Shown: positions 47,106 to 58,073 of the stretch, one piece after another
Numbering within the stretch: position 1 is the stretch's first letter
Layout: every line of letters begins with the position of its first letter
Assembly (NCBI GenBank): GCA_015501605.1
Contig: JADNRZ010000014.1
Coordinates: forward strand, 620,001-684,000
Direction of reading: 5' to 3'
Source: Panaeolus papilionaceus
Taxonomy: Eukaryota > Basidiomycota > Agaricomycetes > Agaricales
Length of the DNA: 64,000 nt
Position numbers and translations under genes: made by a program
Notes under the pieces: model-generated
What the model saw: the letters and a program-made list of their open reading frames with translations, nothing else
Databases searched by the model: none
Told to the model about the DNA's origin: nothing

Positions 47106-49075
47106 ATGGAGTCGCCAACCTCTCTTACTCAAACCTTTATCAACGCTCTAAGTGACATCCAACTCACTCGGTACTCCCAGTGTATGTGATACGAGCCCAA
47201 GGACATTTAGCTATTGACATCAATCTTTTAAACACAGTGGGTTCTTCGACGATCATTATTTACGATCATCGTATGTGTCCTCAGCATTAAATGGAACTTG
47301 GACGAGTGTGTTTACTAAGACCTGGAATACTAATGCTCAGTTATAACATTTGACAAGGAGGTGGGTTTCCCCTGAAAGCGATGCGACGCTTCACTGGTAC
47401 CTTAGCCCTAACAGTTGACTACGTATAGGTTAACTTGATTTGGGTAGGCGCTATCTTCGGCCGATGATATTAAACATTATTGACTATGACTATCCAATTG
47501 AACCGGTGTGTAGAGAAGTCCATGGTCCGCAGGAAAGTTGTTGTTCTTCGCGGTATGTCTCGAGAACCTTCAACCACCGACTCGAAAAACCGTTGACATG
47601 TCTCCGCTTGCTGACCGGCAGAATCGGTACTATGGCTTAGCCGCTACAATGTGAGCTCCTCTACTCATTGTGCTATATAAAATCTCTATTCTTTGATTAT
47701 TAATAATGTACTTTCAGTTTTAATAACTATGGTAAAGTCTTGAGTCAGGTTGATAGGAGACAAGTCGCTAATTCGAACCTTCGACACTGGATAGGCTTTT
47801 TTTCACGAAGGCTGACCGACGATGTGAGTGACGTGGGCCTTCTCAACTGCCGAAACGACATTTGTGGTCGAGTGCTAACCCTTCTCCCACCCTCTGTTCC
47901 TGTTCATATCTAGTTGTAAGCTCGATGCTTGCCTTTCCAACCTCAGTCTAGTTTGACGCTCTGCCCCATCCTCACTCGATGCGCTTGCTACAGCTGTGAG
48001 TAGGCCACCTTGTCTGGCAGTGGCCCCTATCCTAATGGATCCTTTCTGGAAGGTAAACACTTCTTCCTCTGGCAGGGATGGACGGGTTTGGTAGCCTGTG
48101 TGCTAGCCGAAGGTGCGCCTTAATAACTTTTACACAAGGGCCACAATATTGATAATGAAGTTAAAATTTAACAGGGATTATGCAAATGCGCATTTATGCC
48201 CTTTATTCTCTCAGCAAAAGGGTGTTGGCTCTGATGTTAATTGGATTTGTGACGTCCGTCATAACGTCCTCTTGGGTTGTGCACTCTGTTCTTGACAATG
48301 TGACTGGTAAGCGTGTCTCCCTCTATGACTTGTGAGTGCTAATGATTGACGTTCATTTCCGCAACTTCACGCTCCGTTAGCAAGCGCCGCAATCATACCG
48401 AATGGGAAGTTCTGCGTCCTATCTAACGTTTCGCGTTTCTTCCTGTTTTGGGTTCCGGTAGTGGCATTTGAATGTCTCCTCTGCGCTTTGGCTATAATCA
48501 AGGGCGTCCAGACATTCCGTTCTCATGGCTCACTTTTCGATGATGGGAGACGATTGATTGGGATTCTCATTCGAGATTCTGCCCTGTATTTTGTTGTGTA
48601 TGCCCCCCAAATTACGATTCAGGCCGCACGCTAACTTGAAAATTTACAGCATAACTGCAGCTTATACTACTTGCCTCGTTATGTGGGCCACCCAACCTGT
48701 AAGTACTTCGTATATTTGACCCATTCATGATTGAGGGAAAATAATTAATGCTAATGTATGTCCAAGACATCCCGTCTTGAGCTCCCCATAGGTTTCACGG
48801 TTGCAATGTCCTGCGTGCTGGCCAACCGGACGATGCTAAACGTTCGTCAAGCAGCAACAACAGTTGCATCCCTTAGATATGGTATTGGACGTACTGCAGC
48901 AACCGGTGACATCATACTGTATGGCCGGCATGGCCAAGGCACTCCGATTCCCAATACCTTCGAGCTGAAAAGCCTATATACTCGTCGAGTGGAAAGGCTC
49001 GTCCTCATCCCGGACTTCGAACCACCAGGGCCCCCGGTTCCCAGCAAGACGGATAGTATTATCATAATTGCGTAG
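47106..49075 (+). CDS. DUF6533-type multi-pass membrane protein, copy 2
   Basis: Tandem paralogue of copy 1. Fifteen exons: 47106-47181, 47238-47270, 47341-47360, 47429-47443, 47514-47552, 47622-47650, 47718-47731, 47795-47823, 47914-47915, 47994-47995, 48053-48112, 48175-48306, 48381-48597, 48650-48698, 48767-49075; 341 residues. It reads IQLTRYSQLGSSTIIIYDH, ITFDKEVNLIWRSPWSAG and LLFFANRYYGLAATMF, with the same membrane segments and ELPIGFTVAMSCVLANR block. All recognisable introns begin with GT, including the two that are GC in copy 1. An extra intron (47553-47621) splits LLFFA from NRYYG where copy 1 is continuous. The 2-base exons TT and CT occur at the same places. The C-terminal tail differs strongly from copy 1 except for the last residues (SIIIIA against RIIIIE). 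Confidence 0.8.
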
Positions 49076-50077
49076 CAACTACGCCATCGATGCCCCGCCT
49101 CTCCATACATTTTATCATTATTCGATTTCTATTGTTCGCTGGTGTAGGAATTATAGCTAGGTTTGGACTCCTTCTTTTCATTCTACTAAAATGCCAGGAT
49201 GCATATGTACAAATTAGCGTTAAAACTTTGTATTTTTTAAATCTGATACAAGAAGAATTCTGACTCCAGCATTAAGAGTTTGAGTGTCCTTGACTCTGAC
49301 GACGCTCGAGCCCATCTGCCCAGATGATGAGTCTTCACGATCATTACCTGGCTCAAATGTGTCCTGTTGAAGGAGCTTGGCGAAGTGGGAGTTGCCTATA
49401 ATATTGTATAATGAGATAACAGAAATTGAACGTTCCCAGTGAAAATTGTTTCCGCAGGAATCTGCGATAATCCGTTGAAAAGGTGCAACCTGCCACACTG
49501 GACTGGGTTGGTCTGACCTTTTTCTGGACCTCAGAATTGTTTGACTTCTGCACAATTCCGCACTTATCTGATGCTCATGGAAATAATAAAATTCTGATTA
49601 TATTCGTCATACAAAATACAACCAGGAAAGTACAACACGGATCATCTACGCTAGCCTACCCTAGGAAATTAAGTTAATGAAGGGAGGGGTGTTCTAGAGT
49701 AGGGACATGGTTCAGTCATTTAACGAAACCTGTGAAAATATAATCATGTACCAATAGCAAAAAACTGGGTTTACGCCTGCTTTCGAGATCAACGTGTAAG
49801 TATATGCGCGCTTATACACAAGGAATGAGAATATATATGCTTACCTGTGATAGGAATGTAACTAAACGAAGATAAGGGGGTATATAAGATACCCTATAGC
49901 TGTATGGATAGATTTACGGCCAAACTACTGGGTATATGCATGTCATAAACTTACCAGTCAAGTTGCACAACCCTCAACATGGTCGTGAGGCTGAAGGGGT
50001 GTCATAAGGTCATTGAGTAAATGTATGGGATACAGCCAAGACATTATCAGAGTGAAGGGAGCGCGTTATGAAGTGGG

Positions 50078-50122
50078 GGAGAAAAAGGGGACGGAGAAAA
50101 AGGGGACGGAGAAATGGGGAAG
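50078..50122 (+). repeat. Purine-rich tandem repeat, 15-base unit
   Basis: Two perfect copies of GGAGAAAAAGGGGAC (50078-50092 and 50093-50107) followed by a third degenerate copy. The strand is almost entirely purine from about 50070 to 50140. Confidence 0.7.
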
Positions 50123-51524
50123 AGAAAGGGGAAGCGGTGGTGGAAGGTGAAAGAATAAGATATCGTTGTCGTTCCTTCATGCAGTCGTGAGTTGTGATGT
50201 CGACAAATAGGGATATGACAAAAAGGAACAAAGGACAAGGAAAAGGAGAGGTTGCATTGAACCGGAGCGGGTTGGGAATATTAGTTCAAACCGCGCACGG
50301 ATCTGAGCGCTTGGGGACCGAGGAACGAATTCGACCGATGCCGAGTGGCAGTACCAAGCGCTGAAAGGAAAAGGTGAGGGTGGGAGGACAAACGAAATGA
50401 ATACCTCCTTGTGGACGCGACCGATATCGACGACGACGGCGACGATGAGGGAGCGGCGAAGGAGCGAAGGTGAAGGGCGAAGGCTTAGCGCTTAAGGGAG
50501 ATGTTTGGAATGTTTGTCAAGAGCCCCTGCTCAGCGGTCACTAGAACCATCTGATCCTATGATGAGTCTTCGCCACATCGCGGAGCTGGTTAAGGGCGTC
50601 GAGATTGCGTCGAGATCCAACAGAAGCATCTCCAGCTGACTTTAAAGTTTGCAGCAGGGTCCGTATGAGAGAACGAGGGCATGTATGGGGGTCGAATGTC
50701 TGTAACCATCTGGGGAAAGACAAATTGTCTTCGAAGCTATTCAAGTCGAGAAGCTTACAAATAATCTACGGAAACCGGTTTGAACCCTCATTCTATCCTA
50801 TCTGAATTACAAGAGTCTATTCCAGTGGAGTTGACTCACAGGTATGAATCTCTGGAGCAAAACATGACATTGATCTAACGAGCCTTCCCGCTTCTCTGAA
50901 TTGCCGCAGCAAGTCCTGGAGCCAGCCCCGGGTATGTTTCATCTTTGCAGGTTCCTTTTTGACTATACTAGTTGCAGCGTCATGGAATTAATACCTGCTT
51001 GGTCCCCATTATCTGAGCTTCTTGAACCTCGATGTATGTATACATTGACCTTCATGGCATTTTGGGAATCAATGTTTAATATGGGGACTGCGGCACTAGT
51101 CCTCGAAAGGGTTGATCGATGATTACTGTCAGTTCCTGCAGATCTAAGCATTGCCGGGTTTCGAACTTTAGTTAACAAAAATGGTAAACGAGCCAGAGGG
51201 ACTTTAGAAAATAATTACCTTCGGACCGCTTATAAACAGGTTCGCTCTAGGGTAGATATATAAAATCATGTCAAGAAGCCGATGACCAACACCATGGGAT
51301 TTGTGGATTTTTTCGACGGAGTGACATGAACTCATGCCTGCCCAAGCACTTTTAGAACCGAAGGTAGTGATCTCGAAGTTGATGTCTATCAACAGGGAGG
51401 GTTAGCAAGCCCCACCGCGTTCGAGACTGATCGAAACGTTTATGGTTGTTTTCACAAATTTGTATCGGGTTCATGTTACTCTCAATTTGTGGTTCGAGAG
51501 CACGGAAGGGCAGCCTCTCGAAGG

Positions 51525-51532
51525 TATATAAA
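51525..51532 (+). promoter_or_regulatory. TATA box of the small secreted protein gene
   Basis: TATATAAA, 83 bases before the ATG at 51615. Confidence 0.65.
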
Positions 51533-51614
51533 GTCTTGGAATGCCCACTGAAAACCTCATCCTTTCGACAACTTAAGTCAGAAAGCTTCTAACGCATCGC
51601 CTATACAATCAACA

Positions 51615-52085
51615 ATGAAGTTCACCTCTGCTGCGTTTATTGCTGCAGCTATTGCCAGCATCTCTCCAGCTATCTTCGCTGCCCCGAGCCCAGCTGCAAC
51701 CATCAAGGACGGCCTTCTGTTCTCTGGCCGCGCCATCGAAGAACGCGACGTGGAGCTTGTCAAGCGCAACGCTGGTCGTGTCGAAGTCGATGGCCTCCGC
51801 TACCGCCGCTGCCCTCGAACCTCTAGAGACTGCCCAGCTCTCGGACAGTACCCCATATACACCCCTGTGAATGTGATCTGCTTCCGTGAGCACCAGACCA
51901 CCGTCGTTGACGGCAACCCGTAAGTCTCAATGACCCATTGTAACACATACAGTGATGCTGACTCGTTGTTTAAATACTAAATTAGATGGTGGGTCCGCAT
52001 CAGCACTGGCAACTACCTCGCCCTTGGTAGTGGCTTCGTCTCCTGGCAAGGCGGCATCCCTCAATGCTACCCCGACAGCGGCTAA
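51615..52085 (+). CDS. Small secreted protein with SH3b-like domain
   Basis: Two exons, 51615-51919 and 51986-52085, give 134 residues. A classic signal peptide (MKFTSAAFIAAAIASISPAIFAAP) is followed by a short pro-region ending at a dibasic KR-like site (LVKRNAGR). The mature part (LRYRRCPRTSRDCPALGQYP, VNVICF, NPWWVRISTGNYLALGSGFVSW, QCYPDSG) has the layout of a bacterial-type SH3 domain, with paired Cys residues. Such small secreted proteins are frequent in basidiomycetes and may bind cell-wall material. Role not known; the SH3b assignment is from pattern only. Confidence 0.8.
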
Positions 52086-52495
52086 ACGCCTCGCTTGACT
52101 ACTATTCACACCACCACCCGTTACTTGATTCAGATGGAGGAGCCGCTGGAGTTGCGAAAATATCGAAAACCTCTCAAAGGTTGCACGTGTATCACTATGT
52201 AATTTGTATGAAATATTACTGCCATGACTACGAAGCCAGCCTGAGGCCTGATTTAGACCAGCGGAAATCTGAGAATAAAATACAGGAACGGCGAAAACCG
52301 TCTCTCTCGATACTTATTACTTGGGTTCTTACTAGGTATCTCCAGAAATAAACTTGAGTATAGTAGATTGAGTTTAAGAGGATCGATGACATTTTTATCA
52401 ACCCTGCTCGATATCTTGGTAATTGCGTATATAAGGCGGATCACGACTACAATAAAACATGATTACTGCTAGCGCTATTTTAGTTGTTACCGTCA
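52086..52495. other. Convergent 3' region
   Basis: Lies between the small secreted protein and the F-box/LRR-like gene on the other strand. AT-rich, no gene seen. Confidence 0.6.
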
Positions 52496-54108
52496 TTAAA
52501 TGCATAATACAATCCTGGTCGTGCAACCTTGCGCGTCATTAAGGTTGTCAAACGATGTGCTTACTAACACGCCTCGACTCCTGGCTATCGCATCGATTTC
52601 TGAATCCGTCAGAGGCTCGGAACTCGTGATGTCACCGATATCTTCTTCACAAGCGAGCAAATATAGTTCCGCTTTTACAGGTCTGAGATTCTCCAAAACG
52701 GGGACCGAAGACATGTATTCGACCCACATTGTCCAGTCCTTGGCTTTGTACTCGTCGTGAACCCCCTCTGACGAGTCTTGGACTGCAATAAACTTGGGAT
52801 GATCGAGTACACCTTCACAAGGCGACGATGGATAAAAGGATGTTACAAGGCGCAAAAAATCCAAGTAAGACGTTAGAGTAGGACTTGTGGATTGGAGGAC
52901 ACGATTCCCTGACGATCGGTGCAACGAGACGGAGGTGTGGGAGCTGCCAACGCGCAGGTATCTGACGAGGCCTGCAGTCGAAATTGAGGATGCGAATTGG
53001 GCTGGCACAAATGAATAAAATATTCAGAGGATGGAAAATATGCTATGATAGGAATGATCTGCATACCACTGACTGAGAAAGATTGAAGAGTTCCAGCCGT
53101 GTCGTGGAGAAGCGATTCAACCACTGAAAGGTCTGAATATGCCCACATTATCACCCCCAGTGTTTTTAGGCGCTGAAAAGGTTTGGTGCTTTTCTTCTCC
53201 GCCTCGCTGTAGAAATATCGCAAGAGTGCCGAAACGGAGGTGACGTGATCATGTGAGCCACGGAATAGGTGTTCGGAACATCGTTCCAAGATGAGTGTGG
53301 TAATTCCAAAGGATGGCGATGATCCAGCAGGTAGATCATGCTGAGTACAGGATAGGATGTCTGTGCGCACAATGCAAAGTGATTCCAGGTTAGGGAAAAA
53401 GGATAGTACGGCCACAGATAGGCCTGACGCGCTGCCGGTAGGTATTTTTCTTAGGCTTAGGCTTTTGACAGTAGGGAAGGGTTCGTTGAAGGAAGGGAGA
53501 TTGCAACGGTCCAACGATAGAGAAGTCAATGTATTGACAGCAAGTATAATGGGGAAAGGAAGGCTGATCATCTTCTTCAGAGCCAAGCTGCGAAGAGTTC
53601 CTCTTGTTGCATAGGCTGTGATAATGTTGATGCACATGAAGCCAACATCATTATATGTGTTGAGTCGCTGGATAGAGCTATTTGATGAATAGGATATGAA
53701 GATGGATTGTACGGAAGGAAGATCAAGGAACAGGTTAGCTTTCCGATCCACGTCGTGCTTGGGAATGTATGGCCATGAATAGTTATCCAAGTCAAATCTG
53801 AGCTGCTGGATATATACTTTGATAATTGGTGTTTCATCCAAAAGATCTGTGAGAAGATCCAGTCTGTCTCCTTCTAGGCTAAACTGAATAGATCGAAATA
53901 TGTGGGATCTCGCGATCGGAAGGAACATTTTACAAACGAGAGAACAAGAGCTAAGGGTCGTCAATTGCTCAGGTATAAGTGGGATTGCTGAAGGTCGTGA
54001 AGCCAGAATATCGATAAAGGTCTGGAACAACTCTGGAGGAAACGCCGGTTGCAGATCATTTTGATTGGCGTCGACGTCTGGCATCTTGTCGAAGAAGCGC
54101 CTTGGCAT
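52496..54108 (-). CDS. F-box/LRR-like protein, paralogue of the gene at the left edge
   Basis: Two exons on the minus strand, 54108-53067 and 52971-52496 (intron 95 bases, GTATGC to CTGCAG, phase 1), give 505 residues; an in-frame ATG at 54084 is an alternative start. The N-terminus (FPPELFQTFIDILA, then LTTLSSCSLVCKMFLPIARSHIF) is a good F-box match. The body is a series of leucine-rich blocks: LRSLALKK, LTSLSLDRCNL, VKSLSLRKI, FFPNLESL, ITTLILERC. These align with the partial gene at 1-1059 in order and spacing. SCF adaptor role is inferred from the F-box. Divergent from the gene at 54266, with only 157 bases between starts. Confidence 0.85.
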
Positions 54109-54265
54109 TTGAGAATTTACTTCGCAAGGTTGAATTTAGGGCAGGCCGTCATTCTACACGTGACCAAGAACCAATGAACGACAACAAATTGAAGCTACTC
54201 AACGTCGTTCACCTCTTTCTCCAACCTGTCTCCAACATCCAAGACTTATACTCTAAAACTGACCC

Positions 54266-56801
54266 ATGTGCTCCTGGGTGTTTGACTTTCGTACCTCTTT
54301 TGATAAAGACTGGGACTCGGACTCTGAGAATCTAAATGAAACCCCTGAATCCAACGATTCTGTGCTCTTGCAGCAACTGGATTTATCACTCCGGCAGGAG
54401 AATGTTACTTTTAAACCCAATCCCTTCTCTATTGCCAAAATAAACGCTGCCAACCGGAGAAAGTCCGCATCAAAACATGAAAAGGGGGACTCTTTGACAT
54501 CTTCGGTTGCAAGACCAGAGGGTGCAGCTGCTACGCCAACGATGAACCAAATTCCTGACCCAAAGCAGGCGACGCTGTCTCGCGCATCTGAAACTACGAA
54601 TCGACAATATTTTTCTAGCGCAGGGACCCAGTCTCTACCGATGGAAAAGGACTCAATGAGGGCTGCTGCTTGTATCTCTTCTTCTGGCGACCAAAAACCA
54701 AACTCGGGCAAAAACCACTCGCATATAGCCAGTCAAAACCATGAAGCGACCGCCGAATTTAATCTTGTTGCTGCTACTGATGAAATACATCTGTCTCGTT
54801 CTTTTGGAGTAGAAGCACACAAGACCCACGTCGATACACCTTACAGGCATGTACGCGTCTTCCTTGTCCAAAAGCGACCCAACACTCATATTTGTTGCAG
54901 TCAAAACAACACAGCTAAAATGGAGCCTACAAATACCTCATTCCACCCTCTGAGTCACAACACCGGTAATTCACATATATTTCACCCTCCCCATATTGGT
55001 GAAACTTCGCCGTGTAAACTAGAGGAGGCCCAAACCAATCCAAGTTTACGTGATACAAACAACCCGACAGCGCAATCTATTATTCCGAGTTTCAAGTCTG
55101 AATCGGAGACCATGCTGCCCGCCGAGTCGCTTCCTCGTTCCGTGGTCCACAAGCAGCAGCTCGCCAACCCGGGGACTCACCCTAAACCCACTCATATAGC
55201 GAAGAGGTAAGCTTTTTTTTTTTTAGCACCGTTTCCCGAGGAACAGAGCCCAACTAATGTTACACCTTCAAGAAACGCGGTTGTTACAAGTAATCAGAAG
55301 CACCAATTTCCATCAAACATGCCCAATCCGGTTTTTGAAGAGTTAAAGTCGACAACCTCTCAATTGTCTCTAGCTCAAGAATCACGCTCTCGATTTCATT
55401 CCAACAAAACTGCTCATCACGCACCAAAACGCTTTAAAATTCCAGAACAAAGTCTAATCAGTTCTTCCTTACGTCAATTTTTTTTTTGCCTGTCTCAACC
55501 TGATCTTTCTGTCAGACAAGCCTAAGGCGAATGTCATAAAAGAAGAGGATGCATATCAGACTATTTTTCAGGAAGATTACGCACTCAAGAATTCATGTCA
55601 GAACGCAACTGTTCCTGAACAGCCAGTTCTCTACTCTCCACAGGCTGGTAATCCCGATTCATTCTTGCAGGTTGCTAAAATTGTTTCTCTGTGTAGCATC
55701 GATCCCCTGCCTCAGTCCTTTCGAGTTTACGAGAACAAACGGTGTATAGAGAACGGCCTCCCTTATTGCCAGTGGTACAGAAAAGGACAATTGGTCAACG
55801 GGAGCGACAGGATGCTTATGACTTTCTCGAAAATGACCTGGACGAACAATGGTCGACCCTGTCAACGAAAAAGCGATTCAAAACGAAGTCGCATAATTTT
55901 CTGCGCTCTATTTAATATGGGCTAACCCGCGTTTCAGCTCCAGCTCTTCTTCAGCAGTGATGACGAAACCTTTCACCCTGCCTGGACTGCTACCTTCCCT
56001 GCGCCGTTCACAGCCGAACGTCTCCGTAAACGCGGCAAATGGGCGTAGGGTTCAAATATATCTTCCGCCACCACCACCACCCACTGTGAATGTGGAAGAA
56101 CCGAAGAAGCAACACGTTGTAAGGTCATCTCGATTTCGGCCATTGTTTCCTGTTGCTGCGCCGGGTGTTCGACATTCAAAGATACCAGCCTTTCATGCAC
56201 AAAACGCGCAACGAGAAGCATCCAAATTCACTGCGGGAGGTTATCCCTCTCCAGGTCCATCGCGATCTTCCCCTTCTCTGTCCTCCCCCGTTCGTCTTAG
56301 CGCAACTCAGGCTCATGCCCAGGGACCTCGCTGCCCATCTCCTCCGACGCCAGAGCCCAGGGTCAAGGTCGACAACGACGTTGACTGTGATCCCTTCGCG
56401 TATCGACCTCCGTCCCCACCTGCTTCTGATCCGGTGTTACCACCACTCGATGAAGGTCAGAACGTGAACGTGCAAATCAACGTTCCGAAGATGCGCAAGA
56501 ACGCCACTTGGACGAGGAGTTATCTGGCAAAGGTTTTTCATCGCTTCTTTTGTGGCAGATTCTAGTTTGAACTTGGACTGACGTCTGGGATGCCTCCGAC
56601 TGTGCTTAGTAGAAAAGAATCTTGCACGGCGAACTATGGGAGATTCTAGGTCTCGAAAGCTGCGGGGTTGTGTTCTATGACCCTGATGGAACGAGAAACC
56701 GCGCGGACGATGGGACGACTGATTCAGAAGAGATCCAGATTGTATGCTGGCGATCATCTACGAAGGCTTCATGTGATGATTCAGTTGCTACATTGCTATG
56801 A
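54266..56801 (+). CDS. Disordered Ser/Pro-rich protein, function unknown
   Basis: Not recognised. Best model has six exons: 54266-55206, 55249-55472, 55516-55647, 55716-55887, 55938-56532, 56613-56801, closing to 750 residues. The N-terminal 310 residues are polar and low in hydrophobics with acidic patches (DKDWDSDSENLNE). A charged block (RERQDAYDFLENDLDEQW, then KKRFKT) precedes a stretch rich in Pro and Ser (YLPPPPPPTVNVEE, PSPGPSRSSPSL, YRPPSPPASDPVLPP). The last exon is more ordered (ILHGELWEILGLESCGVVFY). The join of exons 4 and 5 (AA to C, with GGGCTAACCC as branch site) is less certain; without it the frame would stop at 55915 and a second short gene would start at 55960. T and C/T homopolymers flank several introns. 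It may be a nuclear protein, but that is a guess from composition. Confidence 0.6.
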
Positions 56802-56849
56802 CCCATAGTCGCTTTGCGAAATAAAGATTGAATTACTTTGCTACTAGAT

Positions 56850-58073
56850 TTACTCGGGAAGAGCCCCTGCTGCTACCTCTCCCATCCATCGGATTGCTGC
56901 TTCCTCTGCTTCGTCATCCAAATCTTGGCTACTAATGTTACTCGCGGCAATGATTTCGTCCACATCGTCCCAGTCCAAATTGTCCCCGATTATATCTATG
57001 AGGTCCTGCGTTGCGGTTTGTCTCGCCGTCCCATCATCCTTCAATTCTTCAACTTTGATATGTGTTCTTCGATCTTGTTCGACGTCTAGCGTGACCTTGA
57101 TCTGTGGACGCCTCGCTTCGTCGTCTTCTAGCTGGTCTAGCACAATCTTGGCAATAATGGTGCTCTGGTTAACACGGGGGCTTAGTCCGACTACGATGTC
57201 GACCGTCACGTGTGTTTGACCAGGTTTCTCTGTGGTAAAGATGGCCATCTGTCGATTGGGAAGTGTATGGTTGTGCGGAAGGAGTACGTGCACGAATCCG
57301 TCGGATTTGGCGATTCCAACGCTCAGCGGAGCGACGTTGAAGGTGCATATGGCACCGAGCATGCTGCGATACTGAGCAAGGGAATATTTGGCGGCCGATC
57401 GTGAAATATCCGACTCTACGATCACTTGTGCTGACCCTAGTTTGTCTTTCAAAACCTCTGTGAGGTTTGGTGTTATCGAGTCCTGGGGTGAGACGATGAG
57501 GAGCTTGTGAAGGGTGGGTCCACAAGGCGTAGATCCGTTTTGCAGCCTGTCCAGTGTATTGTCGACTAATTCCAGGATTGAGGAGTCTAATGGTGAGGAC
57601 TTTGCCACCGTTTCCTCGTGAAGGGTGTCGGAACACCGTATCCCAGAATCCACCTCAGTCGAGATGAGTCGCGAATGCATCAACTCTCCAATTTCGACGA
57701 GAAGCTCTGCCCGAGGTGGATGTTCCACGCCGACCAATCCTCGTTGAATGGTTACGATGCTGTCTGACCAATGACAACCCCTATATCCCGCGAGCTTGGC
57801 TGCTCGTTTTACTTGCTTCGATTCATCCTCTGTGTAATATGTTGGCGTCGTAATCGTGATATTGTGGATGTTTTGAGGCAGCGAGTCGAAGATGCTTTGG
57901 AGAGCTACTTGGAGGTCCGTAATTTGTCCAATTTGTGACGACTTTTGAAATTCAGCGTTTTCGTGGCATAGGATTGTCAGGTCGATATGCGCGTTGTTGT
58001 CAAGGTTTCCGTTTATTGAGATTCCTGCGACGAAGTTCATGATGGAGAAGGAAGATTGGTAGGCTGGTTTCAT
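56850..58073 (-). CDS. Degenerate Hsp70-like protein
   Basis: Single exon, 407 residues; an ATG at 58040 is an alternative start. It follows the Hsp70 order in shortened form. A first strand (VAGISINGN) stands where Hsp70 has its phosphate loop but lacks the G-T-T. ITITTPTYYTEDESKQVKRA matches the V-P-A-Y-F-N-D-x-Q-R-x-A-T region. LHKLLIVSPQDSITPNLTEVL matches the V-L-V-G-G-S-T-R-I-P loop with its glycines lost. APLSVGIAKSDGFVHVLLPH to IVVGLSPRVN matches the start of the substrate-binding domain. An acidic C-terminus follows (DDEAEEAAIRWM). ATP binding is probably lost, so a role as a co-chaperone or pseudo-chaperone is possible. Convergent with the gene at 54266-56801, 48 bases away. Intron-free in an intron-rich region. 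Confidence 0.75.
   Translation of the reverse strand: MKPAYQSSFSIMNFVAGISINGNLDNNAHIDLTILCHENAEFQKSSQIGQITDLQVALQSIFDSLPQNIHNITITTPTYYTEDESKQVKRAAKLAGYRGCHWSDSIVTIQRGLVGVEHPPRAELLVEIGELMHSRLISTEVDSGIRCSDTLHEETVAKSSPLDSSILELVDNTLDRLQNGSTPCGPTLHKLLIVSPQDSITPNLTEVLKDKLGSAQVIVESDISRSAAKYSLAQYRSMLGAICTFNVAPLSVGIAKSDGFVHVLLPHNHTLPNRQMAIFTTEKPGQTHVTVDIVVGLSPRVNQSTIIAKIVLDQLEDDEARRPQIKVTLDVEQDRRTHIKVEELKDDGTARQTATQDLIDIIGDNLDWDDVDEIIAASNISSQDLDDEAEEAAIRWMGEVAAGALPE

Larger units (their letters stand above)
49076..51614. other. Long intergenic region, no clear gene
   Basis: About 2.5 kb without a supportable gene. It contains a 15-base purine-rich tandem repeat (50078-50122), a GA/CG-rich stretch near 50400-50500 and the promoter of the small secreted protein. 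Open frames here are under 115 codons and show no motifs. Confidence 0.5.
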
